This document shows positions 7,706 through 16,161 of a stretch of DNA of 64,000 nucleotides, in pieces. The translations under genes and the position numbers were made by a program. The DNA is taken from NCBI RefSeq assembly GCF_021298855.1, contig NZ_JAJTHI010000010.1, positions 124,001-188,000 on the forward strand, in the 5' to 3' direction. The DNA comes from Gemmatimonas sp. (GTDB lineage Bacteria > Gemmatimonadota > Gemmatimonadetes > Gemmatimonadales > Gemmatimonadaceae). Within the stretch, counting starts at the first letter, position 1, and every line of letters starts with the position of its first letter. The notes under the pieces were generated by a model. It saw nothing but the letters and a program-made list of their open reading frames with translations, ran no database searches and was not told where the DNA came from.

Positions 7706-9814
7706 ATGTCCCTTTTCCGTCGCTTTGCCTTTGTTGCCGGTGCGGCTGTTGCCAGTGGTGCAGGTGCCGCGCCGTTGTCCGCACAGCAGGACCGGCAGGA
7801 CTCCACCGCGCGCCGCATTGAGCCGATCACCGTACGCGGCGCGCGCGCGCCGTCGGTGACCGGTGGTGCCACGGTGGTCACCATTCGCCCCGATTCGCTC
7901 CCGGTACCCCTCGCGCCAGCCCCCCATATTGGCGATGTCCTGCGCCAGACGGCCTTCGTGCTGGTCCGCCAGAACTCGCGTGGCGAAATGGAAATCGGGG
8001 TGCGCGGCAGTGACTCCCGACAGGCCGCCGTGCTGCTCGACGGGTTGCCGCTCACCGTGGGGTGGGACTCCCGTACCGACCCGTCGCTCATTCCCACCAC
8101 CGGCGTGGAGCAGATCGTGGTGGTACGCGGACTGGCCTCACTCCTGAGCGGCGCCAATACGCTGGGCGGCGTGATTCGCATGGACCTCAACGGTCCGCTC
8201 GCCCGCGGTACCCGCCACGCCACATCGCTGCAGCTTGGCACCGGTGTGGACCAGTATGCCTCACGGGTACTTTCGCTCCATGCCGCCCGCCCCTTCGCAG
8301 TCCCGGGGGGCACGCTGCGCGTACGCGGCGGCGTGACGCACCGCCAGCGCGATGGCTTCGCCCTGCCCGCGTTCGGCGCCGGAGATGGACTCACCGGGGG
8401 GCTGCCCGACGCCGGGAGCCCCGGGAACGCGGCGTTGCGCACCAATTCCGACCAGCGCCAGCTCGACGGCTTTGCCACGCTGCGCTACGACCACCGGAGC
8501 GGCGCATTCGCCGGCTTCACGGCCACCGGCTACGACACCGAACGCGGGGTCGCGCCCGAGCAGCACATACAAACACCGCGGTACTGGCGGTACCCACGAC
8601 AGGCCCGCACGCTGGGCATGTTCACCCTGGGCACCGGTCTTCGGCGTACCCCATTTGGCTTCGGGTCGGTCCAGGCCAGTGCCGGCCGAAGCACGCAGGA
8701 CATCGAGATCGAAAGCTTCACCAATCGCAGCTACCGCACGGTGAGCACGCGCGAGCTGGGCGACGAAGTGAGCGATGTCTATCGCCTGGCGGCGAATCAC
8801 TCACTGCCACGGAACGCGCAGCTGCGGCTCGCCGTCACGGAAACCGGCGTCCGATACGACGAAACGCTCGACGCCCAGCTCGCCACCGCGCGCGCCACGC
8901 GCTACGAGCAGCGTCTCGGCAGTATCGGCGCGGAACTCGACATCCCCGTTCACGAGCGCCTGCTGGTAAGCGGTGGCATGGTGCACGATGAGGCCACGAC
9001 GCCGCAAAGCGGCGGCCGCCCTTCCCTGGGGCGTCTTGCGCGCACCGGCTGGCGGCTGGGCACGACGTTGCGTGTCAACGACGGCATCCGCCTGCACGCC
9101 TCCGCCAGCGAACGGGCACGTTTTGCCGCCCTGCGTGAACTGTACAGCGGGGCGCTCAACCGCTTCGACCCCAACCCGCTGCTGCGCCCGGAGCGACTGC
9201 TGGGCGTGGAAACGGGACTCACCCTCGATGGCGGCCGATTCGCCGAGTACGGCGTGCAGTTCCAGCTCGTGGGCTTTCAGCATCGCCTCGATGATGCCGT
9301 GGTGCGCATTGCCCTGCCGAATCGCCTCTTTCGCCGCGTGAACCGTGACGCCATCCGCAGCGCCGGCGTGGAGATGCTCGCTGCGTGGACACCACGGGCG
9401 CTGCGCGGAGCCACGATCAGCGGCGACGCCACCCTGCAGCGCATCCGGGTGTACGACCGGACGATCGTGGGGAACGCGAACAATGAACGCCGCGCCGAGC
9501 ACAATCCGGAACGCCGTGCGTCGCTGGCGGTGACCTCACCGACGGTCCTTGGTGTTCGCGGCAGCGTCATGGCCCGACATATCGGCGTACAATACTGCCA
9601 GCACCCCGACCTGGGCCGACAGGTGGAACTCAAGGCCCAGACAATCGGCGACGCCGCGATCACCCGCACGTTCGCCCTTCGCTCCCGCGGCCTGCTGCAG
9701 CGTCTCACGGCGCTGCTGGCCATCGACAACGTGGGCGATCGTGCCGCCTATGATCAGTGCGGGCTCCCCCAGCCCGGACGCACGCTGCGGGTGGGCCTCA
9801 CACTGGGATCGTGA
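7706..9814 (+). CDS. TonB-dependent outer-membrane receptor
   Basis: This 702-residue protein has a signal peptide ending at SAQ, then a TonB-box-like segment (RRIEPITVRGAR), a plug domain (about residues 60-160, with IGVRGSDSRQAAVLLDGLPL and VVRGLASLLSGANTLGGVI) and a 22-strand-type barrel to the C-terminus. It should import a scarce ligand such as a siderophore, cobalamin or metal complex using TonB energy. There is no SusC-type N-terminal carboxypeptidase-like domain. The ligand cannot be read from sequence; the EntS-like exporter and phosphopantetheinyl transferase 6 kb away weakly suggest siderophores. A hairpin follows between this gene and the convergent operon. Confidence 0.88.
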   Translation: MSLFRRFAFVAGAAVASGAGAAPLSAQQDRQDSTARRIEPITVRGARAPSVTGGATVVTIRPDSLPVPLAPAPHIGDVLRQTAFVLVRQNSRGEMEIGVRGSDSRQAAVLLDGLPLTVGWDSRTDPSLIPTTGVEQIVVVRGLASLLSGANTLGGVIRMDLNGPLARGTRHATSLQLGTGVDQYASRVLSLHAARPFAVPGGTLRVRGGVTHRQRDGFALPAFGAGDGLTGGLPDAGSPGNAALRTNSDQRQLDGFATLRYDHRSGAFAGFTATGYDTERGVAPEQHIQTPRYWRYPRQARTLGMFTLGTGLRRTPFGFGSVQASAGRSTQDIEIESFTNRSYRTVSTRELGDEVSDVYRLAANHSLPRNAQLRLAVTETGVRYDETLDAQLATARATRYEQRLGSIGAELDIPVHERLLVSGGMVHDEATTPQSGGRPSLGRLARTGWRLGTTLRVNDGIRLHASASERARFAALRELYSGALNRFDPNPLLRPERLLGVETGLTLDGGRFAEYGVQFQLVGFQHRLDDAVVRIALPNRLFRRVNRDAIRSAGVEMLAAWTPRALRGATISGDATLQRIRVYDRTIVGNANNERRAEHNPERRASLAVTSPTVLGVRGSVMARHIGVQYCQHPDLGRQVELKAQTIGDAAITRTFALRSRGLLQRLTALLAIDNVGDRAAYDQCGLPQPGRTLRVGLTLGS

Positions 9815-9822
9815 CCAGCACA

Positions 9823-9846
9823 CCGCCTCGCCACCGGGCGAGGCGG
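9823..9846. terminator. Hairpin between convergent genes (probable bidirectional terminator)
   Basis: A perfect 10-bp GC-rich stem (9823-9832 with 9837-9846) has the loop ACCG and fills most of the 37-nt gap between two convergent stop codons. There is no U-tract, so it may need Rho or act only as an mRNA end stabiliser. Confidence 0.5.
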
Positions 9847-9851
9847 CATGG

Positions 9852-12353
9852 TCAGCGTCGCGTCCCCACGCACGTCCCGGTGTTCTCGCCTACGGCATGC
9901 TTCAGCACGAGCAACGCGTCGAGCACCTGCATGCGTCCGTCGCAGTTGGCATCGGCGGCAGGGAACAGGGTCACGGTGGCCGGCAGCTGAATTCCCGCCA
10001 GCGCCTGCTGGATGAGCAAGGCGTCGGCCGCATCCACCTGATTGTCGCCGTTGACATCGCCGCGCAGCACCGCGGCCCCGGTGGCGAAGTCGTAGGCCCA
10101 GATGCCGCGCCCGTAGGTGGCGGCGACCAGCCGGTTGGTACGGGCGTTGTATACCAGGTCGGTGACGCGAATGGTGGGCATGCCAGGTTGACGCGTCCAC
10201 GACCGCCCTTCGTTGGCGCTTTCGTACACACCGAACATGTTGCCCACGTACAACCGGTTGTCAGGACCCCACGCCACCGCCTGCGTGGTGACATCGGGGA
10301 GGGAACCAGTGATGTCGTTCCATGTGGCGCCCGCATCCCGGGACAGGTACACATGGGGACTTCCCGAGCCGCCCACGGTGAGGACCACGGTGTTGGGATC
10401 CGTGGGCTTCACCGCGAAGTCGGTCATGGTACGCGCGGGCAACGTGGTCTGGGGCGCCAGCCATGTAATGCCGTAGTCGCGAGAAGAACGCACGTTGCCG
10501 TCGGTGGTCCCCACGTAGATCACGTTGGAATCCGTGGGTGCCACGGCAATGGCGTTGATGACCCCGGTCCCGCGGGTGAGGTCGGGCGAGATGGGGGCCC
10601 AGGTGGTACCCTGATTGTCGGTGCGGAACAGCCGCGACCCGCCGTAGTACAGCCGCGTGGGCCGCGTCACGTCGAGCACGAACGGCGTAATGAAGGCGCG
10701 GCGGAGATCCTGGAGCGTGTCGATCGAGGCGCGCGTGATCTGCCCGGTGGTGGCGTTCACCCGGTTGATGTTGCCGCGCTGGCTCGACACGTAGTATGTG
10801 GTGGGCGACTGGGGATCGATGGCGGTGAACGATCCGTCGCCACCGAACACGCCGTTCCACTGCAGCATGCCGTTGCGCGTGATGATCGTGCCATTGTCCT
10901 GCAGCCCGGTCAGCACCCCGCTCGGATCCGTCGGGTGCAGCGACATGCCGGGGTAATGCAACGTGGTGGTGAGCCCGGAGTTGAGTGCGCTCCAGGAGGC
11001 GCCGCGATCGCGCGAGAGGAATACGCCGCCGTCGTTCCCCGAGAGGACACGCTGCGGATTGTCGGGATCGACCGCGATGGCGTGCCAGTCGACGTGAATG
11101 CGCTCGGCCATCTCCCGGAACGTGGCCCCGCCGTCAGTGCTGCGGTACGCACGCACCCCGCCGATGTAGACGATGTTGGCATCGGCGTGATCCACGGCGA
11201 TCATGAGGTTGTAGCCACTCTGGGTGCCGAAGTTGAGTCGGCCGTTCGGTTCGGGCAATCGGGGGCCGATGGCGTCGAGCGTCGTGCGCGACGACGTGGC
11301 GTCATCCCAGCGCCAGACGCCGCCGAGTTGCTGGTCTGGGCGCCCCGCGACCATCCACACGCTGCCGGGTCGCGCGCGCGACACGGCAATCTCCATGCGT
11401 TGCACCGAGTCCACCGGGAAGGTCGTCACCGCGGCCCACGTGGCCCCGCGGTCGCTGGAACGCCAGAGCCCCGGCGGAAACGCGCTACCGGCCACGCCCA
11501 CGCGCGCCGCATACATCACGTTGGCGTCGGTGGGATGTTGCACGATGTCGCTGAACGTGAGCGCGGGCGTGACCACCGTCCACGACTGCCCGGAGTTCGT
11601 CGAGCGCATGATGCCGCGCAGGGTCGCCGCCACCACCGTCGTGGCGCTGGTGGTACCGGCGCTGGCGCGGTCCACCACCACGCCGTAAATGGGCCAGGCC
11701 GTGGCGGCATTCTGCGTGAAGACGTCGGCGCCGTACACCGTCCAGGAGGCGCCACCGTTCGTGCTGCGCAGCATGCCGCAGCCGGCCGTCACCTCGGACA
11801 CCTCACCCGTGCCCACGTACACGATGTCGGGATTGACCGGGTCGATGGCGATCGAGCCGGTCGTCAGGGAGCACTCCGTGTCGGTGAGCGGGACCCAGGT
11901 GGCCCCTTCGTTCGAGCTCTTCCACACGCCGCCCGCTGCCGTCCCCACGTACAGGGTGAAGCGATCGGTCGGGTGGAACGCCAGCGCCGATACCCGTCCG
12001 GCGTCCAGCTGCGGGAGCGAGCCGAAGAATCCATTGTCGCCGTACAGCCCGCGCGGCCCGATGCTGGTCCATTGCTGGGCCTGCGGCACCGTGACCGACG
12101 CGCGCACCGACGCGCGCATCCCCCCCACGGCCTGCAACCACTTGGTGAACGTTACGCCGTTGCCACCACCATTGAGCGGCGTGGCGCTGTCCCACTGCTC
12201 GAGCAGCGCCAGCCGACGCTGCTCGGCATCCCCTTCTCGTTCCTGGGCCACCAGCGACGACGCCCCGGCCATCACGGCCAGGAGCGCCAGCACCGAGTGG
12301 GCGAGCCGGCGGCGAGCGGGCTGCGGCAATTGCTGCGGGGTGCTGTGCATCAT
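9852..12353 (-). CDS. Secreted BNR/sialidase-like repeat protein with C-terminal dockerin
   Basis: This 833-residue protein has a signal peptide cut after LVAQ. Most of the chain is a series of BNR/Asp-box type beta-propeller blades (for example LWRSSDRGATWAAV, YLSRDAGATWNDI, RSSRDYGITWLAP), the fold of sialidases and related exo-enzymes or binding proteins. The last about 70 residues hold two calcium-loop units typical of type I dockerins: DVNGDNQVDAADALLIQQAL and DANCDGRMQVLDALLVLKHA. Dockerins dock onto cohesins, and the first and second genes of this operon have cohesin-like domains. The start ATG overlaps the upstream stop by 4 nt. No catalytic residues of a glycosidase can be pointed to, so an enzymatic role is open. 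Confidence 0.82.
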   Translation of the reverse strand: MMHSTPQQLPQPARRRLAHSVLALLAVMAGASSLVAQEREGDAEQRRLALLEQWDSATPLNGGGNGVTFTKWLQAVGGMRASVRASVTVPQAQQWTSIGPRGLYGDNGFFGSLPQLDAGRVSALAFHPTDRFTLYVGTAAGGVWKSSNEGATWVPLTDTECSLTTGSIAIDPVNPDIVYVGTGEVSEVTAGCGMLRSTNGGASWTVYGADVFTQNAATAWPIYGVVVDRASAGTTSATTVVAATLRGIMRSTNSGQSWTVVTPALTFSDIVQHPTDANVMYAARVGVAGSAFPPGLWRSSDRGATWAAVTTFPVDSVQRMEIAVSRARPGSVWMVAGRPDQQLGGVWRWDDATSSRTTLDAIGPRLPEPNGRLNFGTQSGYNLMIAVDHADANIVYIGGVRAYRSTDGGATFREMAERIHVDWHAIAVDPDNPQRVLSGNDGGVFLSRDRGASWSALNSGLTTTLHYPGMSLHPTDPSGVLTGLQDNGTIITRNGMLQWNGVFGGDGSFTAIDPQSPTTYYVSSQRGNINRVNATTGQITRASIDTLQDLRRAFITPFVLDVTRPTRLYYGGSRLFRTDNQGTTWAPISPDLTRGTGVINAIAVAPTDSNVIYVGTTDGNVRSSRDYGITWLAPQTTLPARTMTDFAVKPTDPNTVVLTVGGSGSPHVYLSRDAGATWNDITGSLPDVTTQAVAWGPDNRLYVGNMFGVYESANEGRSWTRQPGMPTIRVTDLVYNARTNRLVAATYGRGIWAYDFATGAAVLRGDVNGDNQVDAADALLIQQALAGIQLPATVTLFPAADANCDGRMQVLDALLVLKHAVGENTGTCVGTRR

Positions 12354-12754
12354 CGGGCCCCCTGGGCGGCGGTCACGGTCACCGCGAGCGCATTGGAGGT
12401 GCCACTCGCATTCTCGACACGAAGGTCGTACGTCCCCGACGCCAGCGGCAGCACCGGGGCGCCTCCGCGACCGGGAAGGAAGGCATCGTCGGCAGGAACG
12501 GCAAATCGCATAGTGCTGTCGTTGGTGCGCGGCACGCCCGGCACGCGAAGTCGGCCGAAGTGCACGGTGTTGAGCGAGTCAAAGCCACGGCCCCGCACCG
12601 TGAGCATCGCCACCGCGCCGCCCGTCAACGTGACTGCGGTTGGGGTGACGCTGGTGAGGAGGGGCGCGCCGCCGGGGCGGGCGTGACAGGCCACGAGCCA
12701 CATGGCCGTGGCGAAGGCTGGCACCGGGCGCGTGGACAAGACCGGGCGTGTCAC
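12350..12754 (-). CDS. Small lipoprotein with IPT/TIG domain
   Basis: The 134-residue product has a lipobox (WLVA-C, Cys23), then one IPT/TIG immunoglobulin-like domain (PLLTSVTPTAVTLTGGAV, then VRGRGFDSLNTVHFG and YDLRVENASGTSNALAVTV). Such domains are protein- or glycan-binding modules on the cell surface. The GTG start at 12754 overlaps the stop of the preceding gene by 4 nt (GTGA), which fixes the start; a much longer in-frame opening upstream is antisense-like and lacks a signal peptide. It is the third gene of the four-gene surface-protein operon, translationally coupled on both sides. A scaffold or anchoring role is inferred from the context. Confidence 0.72.
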   Translation of the reverse strand: MTRPVLSTRPVPAFATAMWLVACHARPGGAPLLTSVTPTAVTLTGGAVAMLTVRGRGFDSLNTVHFGRLRVPGVPRTNDSTMRFAVPADDAFLPGRGGAPVLPLASGTYDLRVENASGTSNALAVTVTAAQGAR

Positions 12755-13242
12755 GGCGCACCGCCGGCAACGACGCTCTGTCGCTTGACCTCGACACTGT
12801 CCAGCACGGCCATACCGCGCGCGCCATGCGCCTCGGAAACCGACAGCATGAAGGAGGGCGTGGCCGCGGGCGTGGTGCGCACGAACGCCAACCGTACCAG
12901 CGCCCCGGCGTGGGTGCCGCCTGCCCAGGCGGCCGCCACGCGTACCGTGGCGCCGTGCGCCTTGCAGGCCAGCAGCGCATCGGTCTGCTGCGCCTCGCAC
13001 TGGACGAACGTCCAGTCGCCCGCGTGCGCCACTTCACCGGTGATGCTGCCGAGCGTCTGGGGGGCCGCGCCGCCCAACACGACGTCAACGAAGACGCTGT
13101 CGTTCACGGGGCGCGCCTGCAGCGACAGCGACGTGGCCGCCACGGGCACCATGGCGTCGGTGAGATCGGTGCGGCGGCAGGCACCGGCCGTGAGCACGAC
13201 GGCGAGGATCGCGAGTCGGGGAAACCGGGAAGAGGTCATCAT
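12751..13242 (-). CDS. Lipoprotein with cohesin-like beta-sandwich domain
   Basis: This 163-residue protein has a signal with lipobox (LTAG-C, Cys22). The mature part has a strand pattern reminiscent of cohesins and related carbohydrate-binding folds: an early VFVDVVLGG strand, LGSITGEVAHAG, then AGALVRLAFVRT and a final strand near the C-terminus. No close named family is recognised and the cohesin similarity is by eye only. The start overlaps the previous gene by 4 nt (ATGA at 13242-13239; ATG at 13239 is also possible). Membership in an operon that ends with a dockerin protein makes a docking role plausible. Confidence 0.6.
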   Translation of the reverse strand: MMTSSRFPRLAILAVVLTAGACRRTDLTDAMVPVAATSLSLQARPVNDSVFVDVVLGGAAPQTLGSITGEVAHAGDWTFVQCEAQQTDALLACKAHGATVRVAAAWAGGTHAGALVRLAFVRTTPAATPSFMLSVSEAHGARGMAVLDSVEVKRQSVVAGGAP

Positions 13243-15290
13243 GGAATGATCACCGACGGATTGAAGATCGAGGTGGCCGCCGTGACATCGGTGAGGTCAC
13301 CCCGCAGCAACTGATTGAGCGTGATCACGAGTTGGTTGCCCTGACTGCGCTGGTTCACCCGTGCCTGCAAGCGAATGAGCTGGACGGGCCCGGTGACCGG
13401 TGTGGCGCTGGCCCAGGTCACCCGCAAGGACTGGGCAAGATCGACCTGCTGCGTGAACATGCCGGGGCGCAGCAGCGTGAATCCGGTGACGTTGAAGGGC
13501 GAAAACAGGAAGGCCCGATTGCCCGGCCACGCCACCTCGAAGTCTGCGGCCGTCAACGGGCGCCCATCGCGCGGGACGATTTCGAGGGTGATCGAGAAGG
13601 TGTCGGTGGCGATGCGATAGCTTGGCAGGGTGGCGCGGAGAATGGGCCCGGTGCCGCTCTTCGGTACGAAGACCAGCAGGGAATCGGCGACGCTGCTGGT
13701 TCGACTGGCCTGGGCCACGATGAACGTGCGACCGGCGCCGGCGCCGGTAATGCGACCGGTGGCCGACACCGTGGCCACCGAGGGATCGCGCGAGACCCAC
13801 CGCACACTGGCCGGGCTCGTGGGCTGCCCCTGCAGGTCGCGCGTCAGCAGAAATGGCGTCAGCGAGGAGGTCGCGCCATCGAGTTCGATCACGCGCACCG
13901 ACGTGTCGGCCTCCGAACGCGCTGTCACGATGCGAATGGGCTGCGTGGTGGTGTCGATGGCCCCCACGGCGATCGGGCGGGACGTCGCCGCCGTCAGCCC
14001 CTCGGCGCCAAAGCGCAGCGTCCGGGTCCCTGCCCCCGTGGCAAAGGTGAGCCCCGTGAAGGTGGCGCGCCCCACCGCGTCGGTAATGGCGGTCTCGCGA
14101 ACGAACGTCGCCCCGTCGCTGGTGACGCGCACCGTCACTCCGGACTCCTCCGAGAAGTTGTTCAACGCATCGACGAGCCGCACCACCGGCGCCGGCTGCA
14201 TCGCGATACCGGCGTCGATGGTGGCAGGAACATCGCGATCGATCACCACCCGGGTGGGGACGCCGCCGCTCAGCGTCACCGTGGCCGTGGCCGGTGTGGT
14301 AATGGAATCGGCCGCCACGGCCAGCGAGCGGGTACCGGCCGTGCCGGTCACCGTGAGGGCGCTGAAGACCGCCCGCCCCTGGGCATCGGTCGCGGTGGTG
14401 GTACCGCTCACGGTGGTGTTGCCAATGCCGCCCGTGACGGACGCCACCACGCGTCGCCCGCTCAGCGCCACGGCGTTGCCGTCCTGATCGCGCAGCTGCG
14501 CCACGACGCCGGTGGCGCCGGCCGGGACGCCGCTGCGCAGGCGGAGCGCGGAGCTCACCAGCGCGATGCTCGACACGGGGCCGGGCGCGAGGTCGATGCC
14601 CTCGGACGCCGCGGTGATGAGATTGCCGGCCGTGAAGAGCAGCGTGCGCGAGCCCGCCACGCCTTGCAGCGCCAGGTCGGTGAAGCGGGCGACCCCCTGC
14701 TGCGCCGGAACGGTGGTGGTCCCGGAGACCCCCCCAATGCTGGTCGTGACCGACACCGCGATGGTGCTCGACGTGACGAGGTTGTCGGCGGCATCCCGCA
14801 CCTCGACGACGGGTTGGGTGAGCAGCGGAGTGCGCTGGGCCGCACCGGCCGGCTGGCGTACGACCGTCAGCTTTGCCGCAGCACCCGCAGTAACCGTGAT
14901 GGGCAGGCTCCCCGTCGTGCCCGCGACCGTGGCGGTGATGGTGGCGGTGCCGGCCCTGGCACCGGTCACCAGCCCCGTGGCTGATACCGTGGCCACGGTG
15001 GCGTCGGCGGACCCCCACGTGATGGACGGGTTCGTGACCGGCCGGCCCTTGCTGTCGCGATAGGCGGCGGTGAGCTGGACCGTGGCCCCCGAGGTCACGG
15101 AGGTGGATCCGGTCGCCGTCACGGTTACCACGGCGGGCACATCAGGCTCTGCCGGATCACCACCGCAGGCGGTGATCGTGGCCGCAACGGCGGCCAGCAG
15201 GATGCTGGACCACGCGCGACCACCAGCGGGGGGACGCATGGCACGTGGCGGCACCGGCGCACGCCGGATCACACGGAAAAGGGCAGACAT
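13239..15290 (-). CDS. Multi-Ig-domain (BIG2-type) surface lipoprotein with cohesin-like C-terminus
   Basis: This 683-residue protein has a lipobox ATITA-C (Cys42; Cys25 if translation begins at the internal ATG at 15239). The first Ig-like domain is of BIG2 type (VTSGATVQLTAAYRDSKGRP ... VSATGLVTGARAGTATIT). Several filamin/invasin-like units follow, each with LRDQDGNAV or VVRLVDALNN type starts and DAQGRAVFSALTVTG type ends, then another BIG2 (ATVSATGRITGAGAGRTF). The last about 130 residues look cohesin-like (DTFSITLEIVPRDGRPLTAA, then SLRVTWASATPVTGPVQLI). It is the first gene of the operon and is probably a stalk that displays a docking head. An 80-nt gap separates it from the phosphopantetheinyl transferase gene upstream. 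Confidence 0.75.
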   Translation of the reverse strand: MSALFRVIRRAPVPPRAMRPPAGGRAWSSILLAAVAATITACGGDPAEPDVPAVVTVTATGSTSVTSGATVQLTAAYRDSKGRPVTNPSITWGSADATVATVSATGLVTGARAGTATITATVAGTTGSLPITVTAGAAAKLTVVRQPAGAAQRTPLLTQPVVEVRDAADNLVTSSTIAVSVTTSIGGVSGTTTVPAQQGVARFTDLALQGVAGSRTLLFTAGNLITAASEGIDLAPGPVSSIALVSSALRLRSGVPAGATGVVAQLRDQDGNAVALSGRRVVASVTGGIGNTTVSGTTTATDAQGRAVFSALTVTGTAGTRSLAVAADSITTPATATVTLSGGVPTRVVIDRDVPATIDAGIAMQPAPVVRLVDALNNFSEESGVTVRVTSDGATFVRETAITDAVGRATFTGLTFATGAGTRTLRFGAEGLTAATSRPIAVGAIDTTTQPIRIVTARSEADTSVRVIELDGATSSLTPFLLTRDLQGQPTSPASVRWVSRDPSVATVSATGRITGAGAGRTFIVAQASRTSSVADSLLVFVPKSGTGPILRATLPSYRIATDTFSITLEIVPRDGRPLTAADFEVAWPGNRAFLFSPFNVTGFTLLRPGMFTQQVDLAQSLRVTWASATPVTGPVQLIRLQARVNQRSQGNQLVITLNQLLRGDLTDVTAATSIFNPSVIIP

Positions 15291-15370
15291 GGAAATGGAG
15301 GGAGGGGCAGAATGGCCGACTGCGGTACACTACAGGGTAAGCAGCCGTTCATCCACCCTGCGGATGGGCC

Positions 15371-16159
15371 TCATGGCCCGGACCGGTGACCAGCCCCCTG
15401 TCCGTAGCGATCAGACTCGAGGCTGATTACCTCGACACCATCGGCCGCGCCCTCGAACGCAATGGCCGCCGGGAGCGCCGTTCCCGTGAGGGCCAGGGAG
15501 CGCACGCACCACGCGGCGGCCCTCTCCCCCTGCACGGTCAACGATTGCAGCGCGTTGTGCTCATGCTTGGCGCCGTCGCAGCAGATGCGGTCGAGACCCA
15601 CGAGCCCGATCCCCAGCGCCTTGGCGATCGCTTCCTTTCGCGTCCACAGCCGATAGAAGCAGGCGAGTTGCTCCTCCCCGGCCGCCGCCCGCACCTGCTC
15701 GACCTCGGCCGGTACGAACGCCGTAGTGGCCACGGACAAGAGATCATCGAGTGGCTGCGGTTCCTCGACATCCACCCCCACGCGCCCGAAGCGCGAGAAG
15801 GCCACGAGCACCACGTCACCGGAGTGCGAGACATTGAACCACGGACCGGAGGGGGTATCGGCCGGGGCCAGGACGGGCTTGCCTTCCCGGGTCCGCGTGA
15901 GCGGAACCGCCGCGGGCGGTACGCCCAGCCATTGCCCGAGCAGCGACCGACTCAGCGCGCTGCCGAGGGCCGATCGACGCCGATCCTCAGCGCGGCGCAG
16001 GCGCGCCACGCGCTGCTGTTCGTCGGCGCTGAGCACCGAAAGCAGGTCGTCGGTGCTGATGTCCACCGTCGACGGGCGGGCGAGCAGCACCACCACCTGA
16101 TCGGCGGCGCGTTCCCGCCAGCCCGCGTTCGGCCACGGGTGCGGCCGCCCCTGGCCCAT
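15371..16159 (-). CDS. Sfp-type 4'-phosphopantetheinyl transferase
   Basis: It transfers the 4'-phosphopantetheine arm of CoA to a conserved Ser of carrier proteins. The 262-residue product shows the family motifs WFNVSHSGDVVLVAF, VGVDVE (Mg-binding Asp/Glu) and RLWTRKEAIAKALG, all intact. ATG at 16159 lies 2 nt after the MFS stop, so the two are co-translated; a longer in-frame opening upstream is the shadow of the MFS gene. Sfp-type enzymes serve secondary-metabolite or special carrier proteins rather than only fatty-acid ACP. In this window the obvious client is the ACP at 41714-41953 in the exopolysaccharide operon, although an unseen NRPS/PKS elsewhere is equally possible. Confidence 0.85.
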   Translation of the reverse strand: MGQGRPHPWPNAGWRERAADQVVVLLARPSTVDISTDDLLSVLSADEQQRVARLRRAEDRRRSALGSALSRSLLGQWLGVPPAAVPLTRTREGKPVLAPADTPSGPWFNVSHSGDVVLVAFSRFGRVGVDVEEPQPLDDLLSVATTAFVPAEVEQVRAAAGEEQLACFYRLWTRKEAIAKALGIGLVGLDRICCDGAKHEHNALQSLTVQGERAAAWCVRSLALTGTALPAAIAFEGAADGVEVISLESDRYGQGAGHRSGP

Positions 16160-16161
16160 CG

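Noticed and set aside
9549-12686. 1045-codon plus-strand open frame
   Set aside because: Opposite the BNR-dockerin gene and its operon neighbour; no recognisable domain and strongly skewed composition.
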